Shown one piece after another: positions 26,980 to 36,447 of a stretch of 64,000 nt of DNA (position 1 is the first letter of the stretch; every line of letters starts with the position of its first letter). Position numbers and translations under genes: made by a program. The notes under the pieces are model-generated. The model saw only the letters and a program-made list of their open reading frames with translations. It had not been told where the DNA came from and searched no databases. Source of the DNA: Pontibacter ruber (GTDB taxonomy: Bacteria > Bacteroidota > Bacteroidia > Cytophagales > Hymenobacteraceae). Where the stretch lies: positions 558,001 through 622,000 of the forward strand of contig NZ_JALPRR010000001.1 in assembly GCF_023630205.1 (NCBI RefSeq). The letters run 5' to 3'.

Positions 26980-27324
26980 ATGTCGATGAAAATTACACAC
27001 GAAATCAAAGAATCCACCATCATCATCACCCTCGATGGTGAGTTAGATGCCAGCTCTTCTGTAATTCTGGACGAAGAGTTATCCGATCCGGAGATCATGA
27101 AGTATAGCAAGATCCTGGTCGACTGCAAAAACCTGCATTATATTTCCTCAGCCGGTCTTGGCGTATTTATTTCCCACCTGCAGCGCTTCGAGGATGCCCA
27201 GATAAAACTTATATTCTTCAATATGCAGGACAAAGTAAGAAACGTATTCGAGATTTTAGGCCTTGACCTGCTCATGACCATCGTTTCGAACTACGAGGAA
27301 GCATTGACCATCGCAGATGAATAA
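26980..27324 (+). CDS. STAS-domain anti-sigma-factor antagonist (RsbV/SpoIIAA-like)
   Basis: 114-aa single STAS domain. Seen: ITLDGELDASSS (16-27), LVDCKNLHYISSAGLGVF (46-63), where S57 aligns with the phosphorylated Ser of SpoIIAA. It is expected to be phosphorylated by the HATPase protein encoded next and dephosphorylated by the upstream phosphatase. It starts 13 bases after the phosphatase stop and overlaps the kinase start by 8 bases. Confidence 0.92.
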   Translation: MSMKITHEIKESTIIITLDGELDASSSVILDEELSDPEIMKYSKILVDCKNLHYISSAGLGVFISHLQRFEDAQIKLIFFNMQDKVRNVFEILGLDLLMTIVSNYEEALTIADE

Positions 27325-27727
27325 TGTAATCAGGGTAAATTGTAGTAAAAAAAATCTTAAGCCAATACGGGACTTCGTCACAGAATATCTGGAGCCTTTA
27401 AAGCTTTCAGATATCATGATGAACCAGATCGTGTTGGCTGTGGATGAGATATGCGCCAACCTCATCATACATGCTAACCAGGAAGACCCTTCCAAGTATA
27501 TTTCGCTTGCCATCCACAAGCAGCCCAGCGTACTCAAGTTCGAGATCACGGACAATGGCGTCGCTTTCCAGAAATCGAATTACAAGGAGCCGAATATAGA
27601 GGAGCACGTTAAGGTAGGGAAAAAAGGCGGCGTGGGCATTGCGCTGGTCAACCGCATTATGGATAAAGTGGAGTTTAGCACCAACGGCAGCAAGAACATC
27701 TGCCTGCTTTACAAAAAAATTAAATAA
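27317..27727 (+). CDS. anti-sigma-factor serine kinase (RsbW-like HATPase)
   Basis: 136 aa. GHKL ATPase motifs: N-box AVDEICANLIIHA (41-53, with E44 and N48), G1 DNG at 79-81, and G2 GKKGGVGIALV (101-111). In the RsbW/SpoIIAB scheme it would phosphorylate the STAS protein and bind a target when the STAS protein is phosphorylated. No sigma factor of the SigB/SigF type is adjacent, so the released target may be another protein. Confidence 0.9.
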   Translation: MNNVIRVNCSKKNLKPIRDFVTEYLEPLKLSDIMMNQIVLAVDEICANLIIHANQEDPSKYISLAIHKQPSVLKFEITDNGVAFQKSNYKEPNIEEHVKVGKKGGVGIALVNRIMDKVEFSTNGSKNICLLYKKIK

Positions 27728-27890
27728 CACAGCGCCACACACTTTAACGGACTGCTGCCCGTTATCCGGAACGAAATCTTTTGCAATAGGATTATAGTTA
27801 TGTTTTTTGGCTCATCTGTCAAAAAAAATAACTAAAATTGCATGATCTGATCTCGATCAGCGAAACTAAGAGTTTGTTTTTAATCTACTT

Positions 27891-30200
27891 ATGCGCAGCA
27901 ACCACCTACTTGTTGCGGCTGCGGCCCTGCTCCTCGCTGGCTGTACCGCTACCAAGAAGAACGACACAAAAGAACCCGTTATCGCTACGCTTGGCTCCCA
28001 CCCTGTCTATACTTCGGAGTTCCGGTACGTGTACGAAAAAAATAACGGCAGCAACGACGACGCCTTCACCCGCCAGAGCGTTACAGATTACCTGAACCTG
28101 TATACCAATTTCAAGCTTAAAGTACTCGAAGCAGAGAGCCGCGGCCTTGACACGACTACTGCCTTTAAGCGCGAGCTGGAGGGTTACAAAGAGCAACTGG
28201 CCCTGCCCTACCTTACCGATAAAAACGTTACCGACAACCTGGTGAAGGAAGCCTACGAGCGCCTGAAACAGGAGGTAAACGCGTCGCACATCCTGATCAA
28301 CCTGGCCCCGGACGCGGCTCCGGAAGATACGCTGGCTGCCTACAACCGCGTGCTGGAACTGCGCAAGCGTGCAATGGCTGGCGAAGATTTCGGCAAATTG
28401 GCCCGCGAGCAATCGCAGGATCCGTCGGCTGCTGAAAACGGCGGCAACCTGGGCTACTTCACAGCCATGCAAATGGTTTATCCGTTTGAAGATGCTGCCT
28501 ATAAAACCCCTGCCGGCCAGGTTTCCATGCCGGTTCGCACCCGTTTTGGTTATCACCTGATTAAGGTAAACAACGTTCGACCGGCACAGGGCGAAGTGAA
28601 AGTAGCCCACATCATGGTGCGCGCTACACCAGGCATACCTAAGGCCGATTCTCTGGCTGCCAAGCAGCGCGTAGATGCCATTTACAAACGCGTGCAGCGC
28701 AAGGAAAACTGGGACAAATTGGCTGCTGAATTCTCTGAAGATGCCAACTCTGCAGCAAATGGTGGCGAGCTGCCCTGGTTTGGCACTGGGCGTATGATCC
28801 CTTCGTTTGAGGAAGCAGCATTTGCCCTGAAAGCAGAAGGCGACATCGCCAAACCGGTGCTCACTCCTTATGGCTGGCACATCATCAAGCTGATCGAGAA
28901 ACGTGGTTTGCCTCCTTACGAGGACATGGAGCAGAACCTGCGCAACAAAATAGCGAAGGACTCCCGCTCCGAATTGAACAAAGCTGCCTTCCTGAAGCGC
29001 ATCAAAGCAGAAAACAACTTTACCGAGAATGCTGCCGCCAAAACAGCTGCCCTGGCCAAAGCCGATGACAAGCTGCTGCAAGGCACCTGGAGCTACGACG
29101 AGGCAGACAAAGCACTGAAAACAACGCTGTTTACCATACAGGGCAAGACGTATACCATAGGTGATTTTTATACCTATGCCAAAGCTGAGCAGCGCCCACG
29201 TGCAACCGGTACTGCTGCGCATTACCTGAACCTGCTCTACGATAGCTTTGTGAACAAGAGCCTGTTCGATTACGAGAAGGCAAACCTGGAGAATAAGCAC
29301 ACCGACTACCGCATGCTGGTGCAGGAGTACCACGATGGCATTCTGCTTTTCCAGCTGATGGACGAGAAAGTATGGACAAAAGCGGTGGAAGATACTGTGG
29401 GGCTACAGGCATACTTTGAGCAGAACAAGGAGAAGTATAAATGGGGACCACGCGTGCAGGCTACTGTCATCAGTGCTACAGACAAAGAACTGCTTCAGAA
29501 AACGCAGGCACAGTTGGCAGACCGCCGCTATGCCGTACGTTCTGCAAAGCTGTCAGACATCCTTTTCGAGCAGAACAAAGCTGATCTTGGGGTTGAATCT
29601 GTATCAAAGCTGAACGAACTGGCCGAGCGCCTGAAGAACAACCCGAACCTGTCGCTGGACGTGAACGGCCATGCCGATGCCCGTGAGGCAAGTGCAAAAG
29701 GCAATGTAGCTGCGACCCGCGCCGATAAAGCGATCGCCTACCTCGTAGGCAGAGGCGTGCCGGCAGCGCAGCTGAAAAAGAACGTTTTAGGAAAATCGAA
29801 GCAAGCAGGTCCGGATAATACAGAAACCGGTCGTCGCCGCAACCGCCGCGTTTCCTTTGCACTTTACTCTTCTGACCTGGGCGTACTCGCTGAAAACCTG
29901 AATGCCGGCAATCCGCTGGCAGTTCAGATCACGGAGAAGAAGTTCCAGAAAGGTGAGAACAAGGCACTGGATAATGTTACCTGGGAAAAAGGCACTTATA
30001 CTGCCCAGCAAAACGGCCGTGAGTACCTGATCATCATCCACGATGTACTACCTGCTGGCTACAAGCACCTGAACGAAGTACGCGGCCTGGCCACTTCCGA
30101 TTACCAGAACTACCTGGAGCAGGAATGGGTGAAAGAGCTGCGCAAAAAATATCCGGTAACAGTACAGGAGCCGGAAGTAGAGAAACTAATTAAGAACTAA
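27891..30200 (+). CDS. lipoprotein peptidyl-prolyl isomerase with two parvulin domains and an OmpA-like domain
   Basis: 769 aa. Lipobox LLLAGC gives lipidated C18. An SurA/PpiD-like N-terminal domain (~25-125) precedes parvulin domain 1 (~130-235, VNASHILINL ... GNLGYF ... RFGYHLIKV) and parvulin domain 2 (~237-345, VKVAHIMVRA ... GGELPWFGTGRM ... YGWHIIKL). After a linker, residues ~556-657 form an OmpA peptidoglycan-binding domain: DILFEQNKADL, then DVNGHADAREAS with the conserved Asp, AATRADKA with the conserved Arg, and RRNRRVSF. A last helical part (~658-769) resumes the foldase. It should act at the inner face of the outer membrane on folding outer-membrane proteins while holding the wall. 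The fusion is unusual. Confidence 0.88.
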   Translation: MRSNHLLVAAAALLLAGCTATKKNDTKEPVIATLGSHPVYTSEFRYVYEKNNGSNDDAFTRQSVTDYLNLYTNFKLKVLEAESRGLDTTTAFKRELEGYKEQLALPYLTDKNVTDNLVKEAYERLKQEVNASHILINLAPDAAPEDTLAAYNRVLELRKRAMAGEDFGKLAREQSQDPSAAENGGNLGYFTAMQMVYPFEDAAYKTPAGQVSMPVRTRFGYHLIKVNNVRPAQGEVKVAHIMVRATPGIPKADSLAAKQRVDAIYKRVQRKENWDKLAAEFSEDANSAANGGELPWFGTGRMIPSFEEAAFALKAEGDIAKPVLTPYGWHIIKLIEKRGLPPYEDMEQNLRNKIAKDSRSELNKAAFLKRIKAENNFTENAAAKTAALAKADDKLLQGTWSYDEADKALKTTLFTIQGKTYTIGDFYTYAKAEQRPRATGTAAHYLNLLYDSFVNKSLFDYEKANLENKHTDYRMLVQEYHDGILLFQLMDEKVWTKAVEDTVGLQAYFEQNKEKYKWGPRVQATVISATDKELLQKTQAQLADRRYAVRSAKLSDILFEQNKADLGVESVSKLNELAERLKNNPNLSLDVNGHADAREASAKGNVAATRADKAIAYLVGRGVPAAQLKKNVLGKSKQAGPDNTETGRRRNRRVSFALYSSDLGVLAENLNAGNPLAVQITEKKFQKGENKALDNVTWEKGTYTAQQNGREYLIIIHDVLPAGYKHLNEVRGLATSDYQNYLEQEWVKELRKKYPVTVQEPEVEKLIKN

Positions 30201-30319
30201 GCCATTACCTCGCTTGCGGCCATGCCTGTTTTTACAGGGGCTGTAAGTATAATTAGAGAATAAAGCCGTATTTTGTGCGTTGTTTTTTAGCAGCGCATTA
30301 AAGCTATAAGTTAAACACC

Positions 30320-31684
30320 TTGAAGAAGAAAAAATTATTAGCAAGAATGGCCTATGTAGCTATCTGCTGCATAGTGGCATCTGTTTCTGCCTTTGCACAG
30401 GCCCCTGTACAAACAAAAGTAGACGGCATCATTGCCAAAATAGACAACCACGTTATCCTGCGCTCTGAATTGGAGTTCAGTTACCTGCAGTACCTGGCGC
30501 AGTCAAAACAGCAGCCGCGCCCGGAGCTGAAGTGTGAGATTCTGCGCTCTATGGTACAGGATAAACTATTGCTGGCCCGTGCCGAGATCGACTCGATAAC
30601 AGTAGAAGACGCACAGGTGAGTGGCGAACTGGACCGCCGCATGAACTACCTGACCGCACAGGTGGGTGGCGTAGAGCGCCTGGAGCAGTATTACAACAAA
30701 ACGGTAAAGCAGCTGAAGGATGAGTTGCGCCGCACCGTACGCGATCAGTTGGTGATGGAAAAAATGCAGCAGGAGATCACGGGCAAAGTAACCGTTACGC
30801 CTAAAGAGATCAAACGCTACTTCAACGAGATTCCGCGCGACAGCCTGCCATATTTCTCCAGCGAAGTAGAACTGGGCCACATTGTGAAGTTTGCCGAAGT
30901 AAGCAAACAGCAGAAGGCTGCTGCACGCCAGCAACTGGAGGAAATCCGCAAGCGCATTCTGGCTGGCGAAGACTTTGCTACGCTGGCCAAGCAATACTCG
31001 CAGGACCCGGGCTCGGCACAGGAAGGTGGTGTGCTGGGTTTCTTTAAAAAGAAAGAGCTGGTACCCGAGTACGAAGCAGCAGCCCTTAAACTGGAGCCAG
31101 GCCAGATCTCAAACGTGGTGGAGTCGCAATTCGGTTTCCACCTGATCCAGATGATAGAGCGCAAAGGACAGGAATTCAACACCCGTCACATCCTGATCAA
31201 ACCGGCTACGGCCACAGTAAACGTTCAAGAGGCAGTTACGGCATTGGACAGCATCCGCACCCTGATCATGAACGACAGCCTTACCTTTGCCAAAGCCGCT
31301 AAGGAGTTTTCGGATGACAAGGCTACCAAAGATAACGGCGGTATGATTGCAAACCGAGCTACCGGCAGCACCTATACGCCGATGGACCAGGTAGACCCTG
31401 CTATTTTCTTTGTCATCGATACCATGGAGGTTGGAGAAGTATCAAAGCCGGTTGCTTTCCGTACGGAAGATGGCAGAGAAGCAGCCCGCATCATTTACGT
31501 AAAATCGAAGTCTGTACCGCATCAGGCAAACCTGGATGACGACTACCAGAAAATAGCGAGCGCCGCTCTGAACGAAAAAAAGAGCAAAGCAGTAGATACA
31601 TGGTTCCGAAAAAACTTTGATTCCGTATACATCGAAATCGACCCGGAATACCAGGATTGCAAGGTGCTCCAACTAACCAATTAG
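30320..31684 (+). CDS. periplasmic SurA-like peptidyl-prolyl isomerase
   Basis: 454 aa from a TTG at 30320; this gives the positively charged KKKKLL start of a signal peptide ending VSAFAQ. The ATG at 30347 would lose that region. Domains: SurA N-terminal chaperone segment (VDGIIAKIDNHVILRSELE), parvulin 1 (~180-280, VELGHIVKFAE ... GVLGFFKKKELVPEYEAAA ... FGFHLIQM) and a weaker parvulin 2 (~285-395, FNTRHILIKPA ... NGGMIANRATGS). It probably helps outer-membrane protein folding with the preceding lipoprotein foldase, 120 bases upstream. Confidence 0.9.
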   Translation: MKKKKLLARMAYVAICCIVASVSAFAQAPVQTKVDGIIAKIDNHVILRSELEFSYLQYLAQSKQQPRPELKCEILRSMVQDKLLLARAEIDSITVEDAQVSGELDRRMNYLTAQVGGVERLEQYYNKTVKQLKDELRRTVRDQLVMEKMQQEITGKVTVTPKEIKRYFNEIPRDSLPYFSSEVELGHIVKFAEVSKQQKAAARQQLEEIRKRILAGEDFATLAKQYSQDPGSAQEGGVLGFFKKKELVPEYEAAALKLEPGQISNVVESQFGFHLIQMIERKGQEFNTRHILIKPATATVNVQEAVTALDSIRTLIMNDSLTFAKAAKEFSDDKATKDNGGMIANRATGSTYTPMDQVDPAIFFVIDTMEVGEVSKPVAFRTEDGREAARIIYVKSKSVPHQANLDDDYQKIASAALNEKKSKAVDTWFRKNFDSVYIEIDPEYQDCKVLQLTN

Positions 31685-31692
31685 ACGAACCG

Positions 31693-32658
31693 ATGAAGCA
31701 GTTCACCTCTGACAAAGAAGCCGCAGACGCGCTACACCGCTCCTACCGGGAGCTTACCGATGAGATTTCAAAAGTAATTGTAGGGCAGGAAGATGTGGTC
31801 AGGCTGGTACTTACGGCCGTTTTTTGTCAGGGGCACTGTTTGCTGGTAGGCGTCCCCGGCCTTGCCAAAACCCTCCTCATCCACACGATCGCTTCCTCGC
31901 TGGATATGTCGTTCAGCAGAATCCAGTTCACGCCGGATCTCATGCCCTCCGACATTGTAGGTGCCGAAACGCTGGACAAAGACCGCAACTTTCAGTTCAT
32001 CACCGGTCCTATCTTTTCCAACATCGTTCTGGCCGACGAGATAAATCGTACGCCTCCTAAAACGCAGGCAGCCCTGCTGGAATCGATGCAGGAGTACTCG
32101 GTTACGGTGGCAGGCAGAAGGTATGATCTGCCGCGGCCTTTCTTTGTGCTGGCCACGCAAAACCCGATTGAGCAGGAAGGAACCTATCCCCTGCCGGAAG
32201 CGCAGCTGGACCGCTTCATGTTCAACATCATGCTGGATTATCCGAGCTATGAATCGGAACTGCAGATTGTGAAGAATACGACCGGAGCCGTGCGCTACTC
32301 CTTAAACAAGGTACTGCACGCCGATGACATATTGGCCTACCAGCAGCTGGTGCGCCGTGTGCCGGTAGTAGACAACGTGATCGAGTATGCAGTACAGTTG
32401 GTGCATAAAACCCGTCCTAATACCCCAAAGGGATCAAAGCTGGCCGACCAGTACCTGGAATGGGGAGCAGGACCGCGGGCTTCGCAGCACCTGATCGTAG
32501 GCGCCAAATGCAACGCCCTGCTCAACGGCAAGTATAGCCCGGACATCGAGGACGTGCAGGCAGTAGCCCTTCCTATACTTCGCCACCGCGTGGTGCGCAA
32601 CTTCAAGGCCGAAGCTGAAGGTATAACCGTAGAAAAGCTGATCGCAGAACTGCTTTAA
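31693..32658 (+). CDS. MoxR-family AAA+ ATPase
   Basis: 321 aa from the ATG at 31693, chosen because an in-frame ATG at 31657 lies inside the preceding gene and adds only 12 weak residues. Seen: Walker A GVPGLAKT (53-60), Walker B VLADEINR (112-119), the NRTPPKTQAALLESMQE helix typical of MoxR, and QNPIEQEGTYPLPEAQLDRF. MoxR ATPases act as chaperones for VWA-domain (Bat) proteins; none is adjacent, and BatD is encoded at 4584-6032. It follows the SurA-like gene by 8 bases, so they are co-transcribed. Confidence 0.92.
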   Translation: MKQFTSDKEAADALHRSYRELTDEISKVIVGQEDVVRLVLTAVFCQGHCLLVGVPGLAKTLLIHTIASSLDMSFSRIQFTPDLMPSDIVGAETLDKDRNFQFITGPIFSNIVLADEINRTPPKTQAALLESMQEYSVTVAGRRYDLPRPFFVLATQNPIEQEGTYPLPEAQLDRFMFNIMLDYPSYESELQIVKNTTGAVRYSLNKVLHADDILAYQQLVRRVPVVDNVIEYAVQLVHKTRPNTPKGSKLADQYLEWGAGPRASQHLIVGAKCNALLNGKYSPDIEDVQAVALPILRHRVVRNFKAEAEGITVEKLIAELL

Positions 32659-32792
32659 TTAATGAGTTACTTAGTGAATAAAGAAGAGTAGCAATTACTT
32701 TCTTTCCACTCAAAGTATAGCCTGATCAGCCAAACTAAAGATCAGCCTCTTATTCACTCATCCACTCATTCACACATTCAAAATTATACCAA

Positions 32793-32822
32793 TTGCAATA
32801 CATCCAAATTGGTGTAATTTTG
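32793..32822 (+). promoter_or_regulatory. consensus Bacteroidetes promoter of the 144-aa hypothetical gene
   Basis: TTG at 32793-32795, 19 bases, then TAATTTTG at 32815-32822. It matches TTG-N19-21-TAnnTTTG exactly, with a 37-base distance to the ATG at 32860. Confidence 0.75.
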
Positions 32823-32859
32823 CAGCTTTAGAATTTCAACCCACAACACCCTGATACTT

Positions 32860-33294
32860 ATGGAAGCGCCTGCTTTATACTTCCGTTTTAAAGATAACCT
32901 GGCAACTATACTTGGTGCGCTGAACAGCAAACTGGAAGTGCGCTCTATGCCTTACAATACTTCTATTCCGCTGGAGGTAAACCTGCTGGCAGACGTACTG
33001 CGATTGCACGGTCTGGATTTCCGCTCAGAGACGCCTGGTGCTAAGCGCCTGGAAGACTTCCACCAGTGGTACCTGCAAAACGAAGAGGCCGTATCGGAGG
33101 TGATGCACCGCGTGCTGGAAGATAAACGGGCTTACATGAGAACTACGACCGGAGTGGTACTGCAAAAAGAGATGCTGGTAAGAAGACTGGAATACTTTAA
33201 CGAGACAGCCCATACCTTGCAGGTGATGATGACCCAGCAGCAACTGCATAGCCCGAAACACTTTAAGTACCCGTTCCTGAACCAACAGAACTAG
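32860..33294 (+). CDS. hypothetical protein (144 aa)
   Basis: 144-aa soluble protein, mainly helical and charged, with EVNLLADVLRLHGLDF, EDFHQWYLQNEEAVSEVMHR and a C-terminal Gln/His-rich tail (TQQQLHSPKHF). Not recognised. It has its own consensus promoter and a strong terminator, so it is an independently expressed gene. Confidence 0.75.
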   Translation: MEAPALYFRFKDNLATILGALNSKLEVRSMPYNTSIPLEVNLLADVLRLHGLDFRSETPGAKRLEDFHQWYLQNEEAVSEVMHRVLEDKRAYMRTTTGVVLQKEMLVRRLEYFNETAHTLQVMMTQQQLHSPKHFKYPFLNQQN

Positions 33295-33316
33295 TATTTA
33301 TACTTTAACGATAATG

Positions 33317-33353
33317 AAAATGCCAGCGGCTTACTTTAGCCGCTGGCATTTTT
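33317..33353 (+). terminator. strong hairpin terminator after the 144-aa gene
   Basis: Arms AAAATGCCAGCGGCT (33317-33331) and AGCCGCTGGCATTTTT (33338-33353) with a 6-base loop and T-run. Confidence 0.9.
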
Positions 33354-33380
33354 GTATTCTGACAGTTTCCTCTACGTCAT

Positions 33381-33430
33381 GCAAAGTATAGCAAGTATAC
33401 TTCTGTAGATATCAAGTGCAATCTATACTT
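33381..33430. repeat. cluster of AAGTATA/TATACTT heptamers including a 10-bp palindrome
   Basis: Four heptamers fall in ~50 intergenic bases; two overlap as the perfect palindrome AAGTATACTT at 33393-33402. This is the densest local cluster of the iterated motif noticed in the window. Confidence 0.6.
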
Positions 33431-33456
33431 AGTACCTGGTTATACTGTAAGCTCCG

Positions 33457-34329
33457 TTACTTACGGATCGAAGTATGGCCTTCTTTGGAATGCTCCAGGT
33501 CTAGCTGTCCTGCGGGCTGAGATTTCATACTTGAGTCCGCCTCCTCGCCTACCGGTCCTTTAGCCAACGTGATGCCGCCATCCACCATGTAGGTAGCTCC
33601 TGTCACATAAGACGCCTCGTCCGAAGCCAGGAACAGGTATACATTGGCCACCTCTTCCGGCGTGCCTCTGCGGCCCATCGGCGTTGCCTGTTTCATCGTC
33701 TTCACCATTTTGCTGTCCATCGGGCCGGTGCTCTCGTGCGTCCAGGCCGTGTCTATCGGGCCGGGACCTACGATGTTGCAACGCACGCCAAACTGCGCCT
33801 GCTCTACGGCCAGGCCGCGCATAAAAGCATGTATAAATCCTTTCGTGCCTCCGTAGGGCGTGTTCTGCGCAATACCGATCACACCAGCCTCTGAGCCTGC
33901 CGACACGATGTTGCCTTTGGTCTTGTGCAGTTCCGGCAAGGCAGCTTTCGACATCACGAATGCAGTCTTGATGTTGTTCTTCAGCATGTATTCAAACGCC
34001 TCTTCCGAGTAATCCTGCAGCAGGTTCACTTCCGGAAACACACCCGCATTGTTAATTAGGATATCGAGCTTGCCGTATTGGCTCACCGCCAGATCTACAC
34101 AGCGTTTCGCGTTTGCTTCCGTTGACAGGTCGCCTGTAAAGTGAATGGCTGTGCCGCCATTTTTCTGGATCTCTTTTAATACCTCCTCTACCGGATCTTC
34201 CGGAAATCCGGCTACAATAACGCGGGCGCCTTCGCTGGCAAATTTCTTACATATAGCTTCGCCTATACCGCTGCCGCCACCGGTTACAATCGCAACTTTA
34301 CCCTCCAGTCTGTTTCCCATTTCTTTCAT
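33457..34329 (-). CDS. short-chain dehydrogenase/reductase
   Basis: 290-aa classical SDR. Seen: nucleotide-binding TGGGSGIG (16-23), DLST (67-70), NNAG (93-96), Ser in VSAGSEAG (143/146), Y159 and K163 of YGGTK, and GPGPIDTAW. An extra ~35-residue polar C-terminal tail after VDGGITLAKG is longer than in most SDRs. Cofactor preference and substrate are not clear from sequence. An ATG nine bases downstream (34320) is an alternative start. Monocistronic. Confidence 0.92.
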   Translation of the reverse strand: MKEMGNRLEGKVAIVTGGGSGIGEAICKKFASEGARVIVAGFPEDPVEEVLKEIQKNGGTAIHFTGDLSTEANAKRCVDLAVSQYGKLDILINNAGVFPEVNLLQDYSEEAFEYMLKNNIKTAFVMSKAALPELHKTKGNIVSAGSEAGVIGIAQNTPYGGTKGFIHAFMRGLAVEQAQFGVRCNIVGPGPIDTAWTHESTGPMDSKMVKTMKQATPMGRRGTPEEVANVYLFLASDEASYVTGATYMVDGGITLAKGPVGEEADSSMKSQPAGQLDLEHSKEGHTSIRK

Positions 34330-34505
34330 AGTTATAATGTATTAAATGCTTTTTGTACTAACGGCTGATACCCGGATGGGTTTGTTTTCGACTATTATGG
34401 CTGATAAAGTACACGTTTTTACATGGTTAGCGTATGAAGTACCAAGCTCTGTTCCAGAGCACCCGCTGGCGCAGCAGCGCAACTTACATTATTAAACCAT
34501 TTAAC

Positions 34506-35135
34506 ATGAGCTCACTTTACAGCGTCCTGTCTGATTCTTTTGAAGAACGGTTGGAAACAGAACATTTACTCCTGAGACCTTACCAGGAAGGCGATGAGAA
34601 CGATTTTATGCGCCTGATCCAGGAAAACACCGTTGAACTGAATCCTGCTTTCAGTGGCCGGCTTGCAAGGGTGCGCATGCTGGAGGATGCACGCATACAG
34701 GTGCAGCAGTTACGCACTGCCTGGGACAATCATAAGATGTTCGACTTTGGCGTATGGCTCAAAGAGAATGACACCTACATCGGCGACATTACCCTGAAAA
34801 ACCTGGACCACCAGATACCTAAAGCAGAGATCGGTTTATACTTTACCGGCTGGCCCGAGTCAAGAGAATATGTACTGGAGGGACTGATGGCAATTGTAAA
34901 ATTTGGCATTGATACACTTAAGCTCAACAAGCTGTACATGCGGTGCATGCACACAAATGCCTACTATGGCGAAGCAGCCCAGGCCTGCGGCTTTGTGAAG
35001 GAAGGCATCATGCGCAGCGATTACAGGGGCGCTGACTCCAGCGAACTGCTCGATGTGACCTATTATGGCCTCACTCGCAAAGACTACGAACAGCTGCAGC
35101 ACATGAAAGCAGACAGTTCGCAGATCATGGCTTAG
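34506..35135 (+). CDS. GNAT-family N-acetyltransferase (RimJ/RimL-like)
   Basis: 209 aa from the ATG at 34506; an in-frame ATG at 34434 adds 24 residues not like the family. Seen: the RimJ/RimL start LETEHLLLRPYQEGDE, IGDITLKNLDHQIPKAEIGLYFTG, GLMAIVKFGIDTLKLNKLYMRC and AAQACGFVKEGIMRSD. Likely cytoplasmic; acetylates a protein N-terminus or small amine using acetyl-CoA. The acceptor is unknown. Confidence 0.9.
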   Translation: MSSLYSVLSDSFEERLETEHLLLRPYQEGDENDFMRLIQENTVELNPAFSGRLARVRMLEDARIQVQQLRTAWDNHKMFDFGVWLKENDTYIGDITLKNLDHQIPKAEIGLYFTGWPESREYVLEGLMAIVKFGIDTLKLNKLYMRCMHTNAYYGEAAQACGFVKEGIMRSDYRGADSSELLDVTYYGLTRKDYEQLQHMKADSSQIMA

Positions 35136-35202
35136 CTTTGATAACTTTGAATGGTGAGTTTTGAATGATTAAATAATAGTACGGGCAGTATAGTATAACC
35201 TG

Positions 35203-36354
35203 CTATCGCTTTGGCTTCGCTAAAAAGAAGTCGGTGTCGAAGGTAAGGTAAAAGGCATTTGAGAACTCCAGCTTAGGGTTATCCAGGTCCACTACGGGCT
35301 CGAGACGCACGGTCAGGTATAGATTGTCAAGCAGTTCGAAGTCTTCCATAAAACGCAGGATAAGCAGGCGGCGTTCTTCCTGCACGTAATCCGGATCTTT
35401 GTAAGTGGTGGAAGCCGATTGGTAGAGTTTACCGCCTAGCTCCGAGATATACCCATCACCCTGCCAGTAACTGAGCATCACATCCTGGTATTTTGTATCG
35501 ATGCCGGCATTCAGGTAAATGCCCCCGCCACTCTTATAAGCCAACTGGTACTCGTTCGAGAAATCCTTAAAACCGACTATATAGTTCTTCGTGTACAGCC
35601 GGTGCAGCACCTTGAACGGATACTGGCGTTCCAGTTCTATACCTGTCGCTGCATTTACCACCGTTAGCAACGGAAGTTCCGAAGCATCGATCTGCCCTCC
35701 TTTGTGCTGTGCCGTGAATTGTAGCGGCAGCGACAGTTGTACCATATCGCCCTCGCCCCATTTGCCTTCCTTGCGCCACAGGTTTAGGGCGGCGCTTGCG
35801 CCACCGGCCACTTCCTCACGATCAGGATCACCGGGGTAAATCATTTTTTGCCAGTCAATCCAGGCATCCATCTCCAGGCGATTCGTGTTCAGCAGAAACT
35901 GCAGCCCGTTCTCCAGCCTGTCGGTAATCACACGTTCAAAATCATAGAGCGGCTCGATGTACCCGTGGTTCAGGTTACCCTGCAAGGTGCCGAACAGCAA
36001 GGCCCAGTTCTCCCGCTGCACCTTCGCCGTAAAAGTTGGTTCCAGGTCCTGAAAATCGTCGTTCCCAAAATCTTTCGAGATAAGTGCTCCGGCTTCTATT
36101 CTGATGGAGGCGCTGGGAAAATAGATCAGCTTCGGCTGGAGATGATAGCCAAATAAAGTATAGCCATCTGCAATTTTATTGAAGTACTCGTTGTTCTTAG
36201 AGAACCCCAGCACGTACAACCCCGCTCTAAGCTCATTAGCATTTTCTGCTTTTACAGGCAGGGGCTGGAGCAAGGCTTTGTTGCTGAGCTGCGCTTGCGC
36301 TAACAAGCTGTTAAACACGAAAAAAAGAAAGAAAAACAGCCTAAAATAGTGCAT
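35203..36354 (-). CDS. putative outer-membrane beta-barrel protein, hypothetical
   Basis: 383 aa with a signal peptide (RLFFFLFFVFNSLLAQAQ) and alternating aromatic beta-strands (AGLYVLGFSKN, FTAKVQRENWALLFG, YNLAYKSG-like strands) ending FYLTFDTDFF. Looks like an outer-membrane or periplasmic barrel. I do not recognise the family or function. Monocistronic and divergent from recA. Confidence 0.7.
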   Translation of the reverse strand: MHYFRLFFFLFFVFNSLLAQAQLSNKALLQPLPVKAENANELRAGLYVLGFSKNNEYFNKIADGYTLFGYHLQPKLIYFPSASIRIEAGALISKDFGNDDFQDLEPTFTAKVQRENWALLFGTLQGNLNHGYIEPLYDFERVITDRLENGLQFLLNTNRLEMDAWIDWQKMIYPGDPDREEVAGGASAALNLWRKEGKWGEGDMVQLSLPLQFTAQHKGGQIDASELPLLTVVNAATGIELERQYPFKVLHRLYTKNYIVGFKDFSNEYQLAYKSGGGIYLNAGIDTKYQDVMLSYWQGDGYISELGGKLYQSASTTYKDPDYVQEERRLLILRFMEDFELLDNLYLTVRLEPVVDLDNPKLEFSNAFYLTFDTDFFLAKPKR

Positions 36355-36447
36355 AAAAAAGTGTCAGGAATGGCACAAAAAGAGAGTAAAGTATGTTGTA
36401 ATCAGACGGCGCTAAACAACTAAAAAAATTAGCAAAATACCTGTTCG

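Noticed and set aside
27906-29333. 475-codon open frame opposite the PPIase-OmpA gene
   Set aside because: Antisense shadow; hydrophobic/Cys-rich and no motif, while the plus-strand product is clear.
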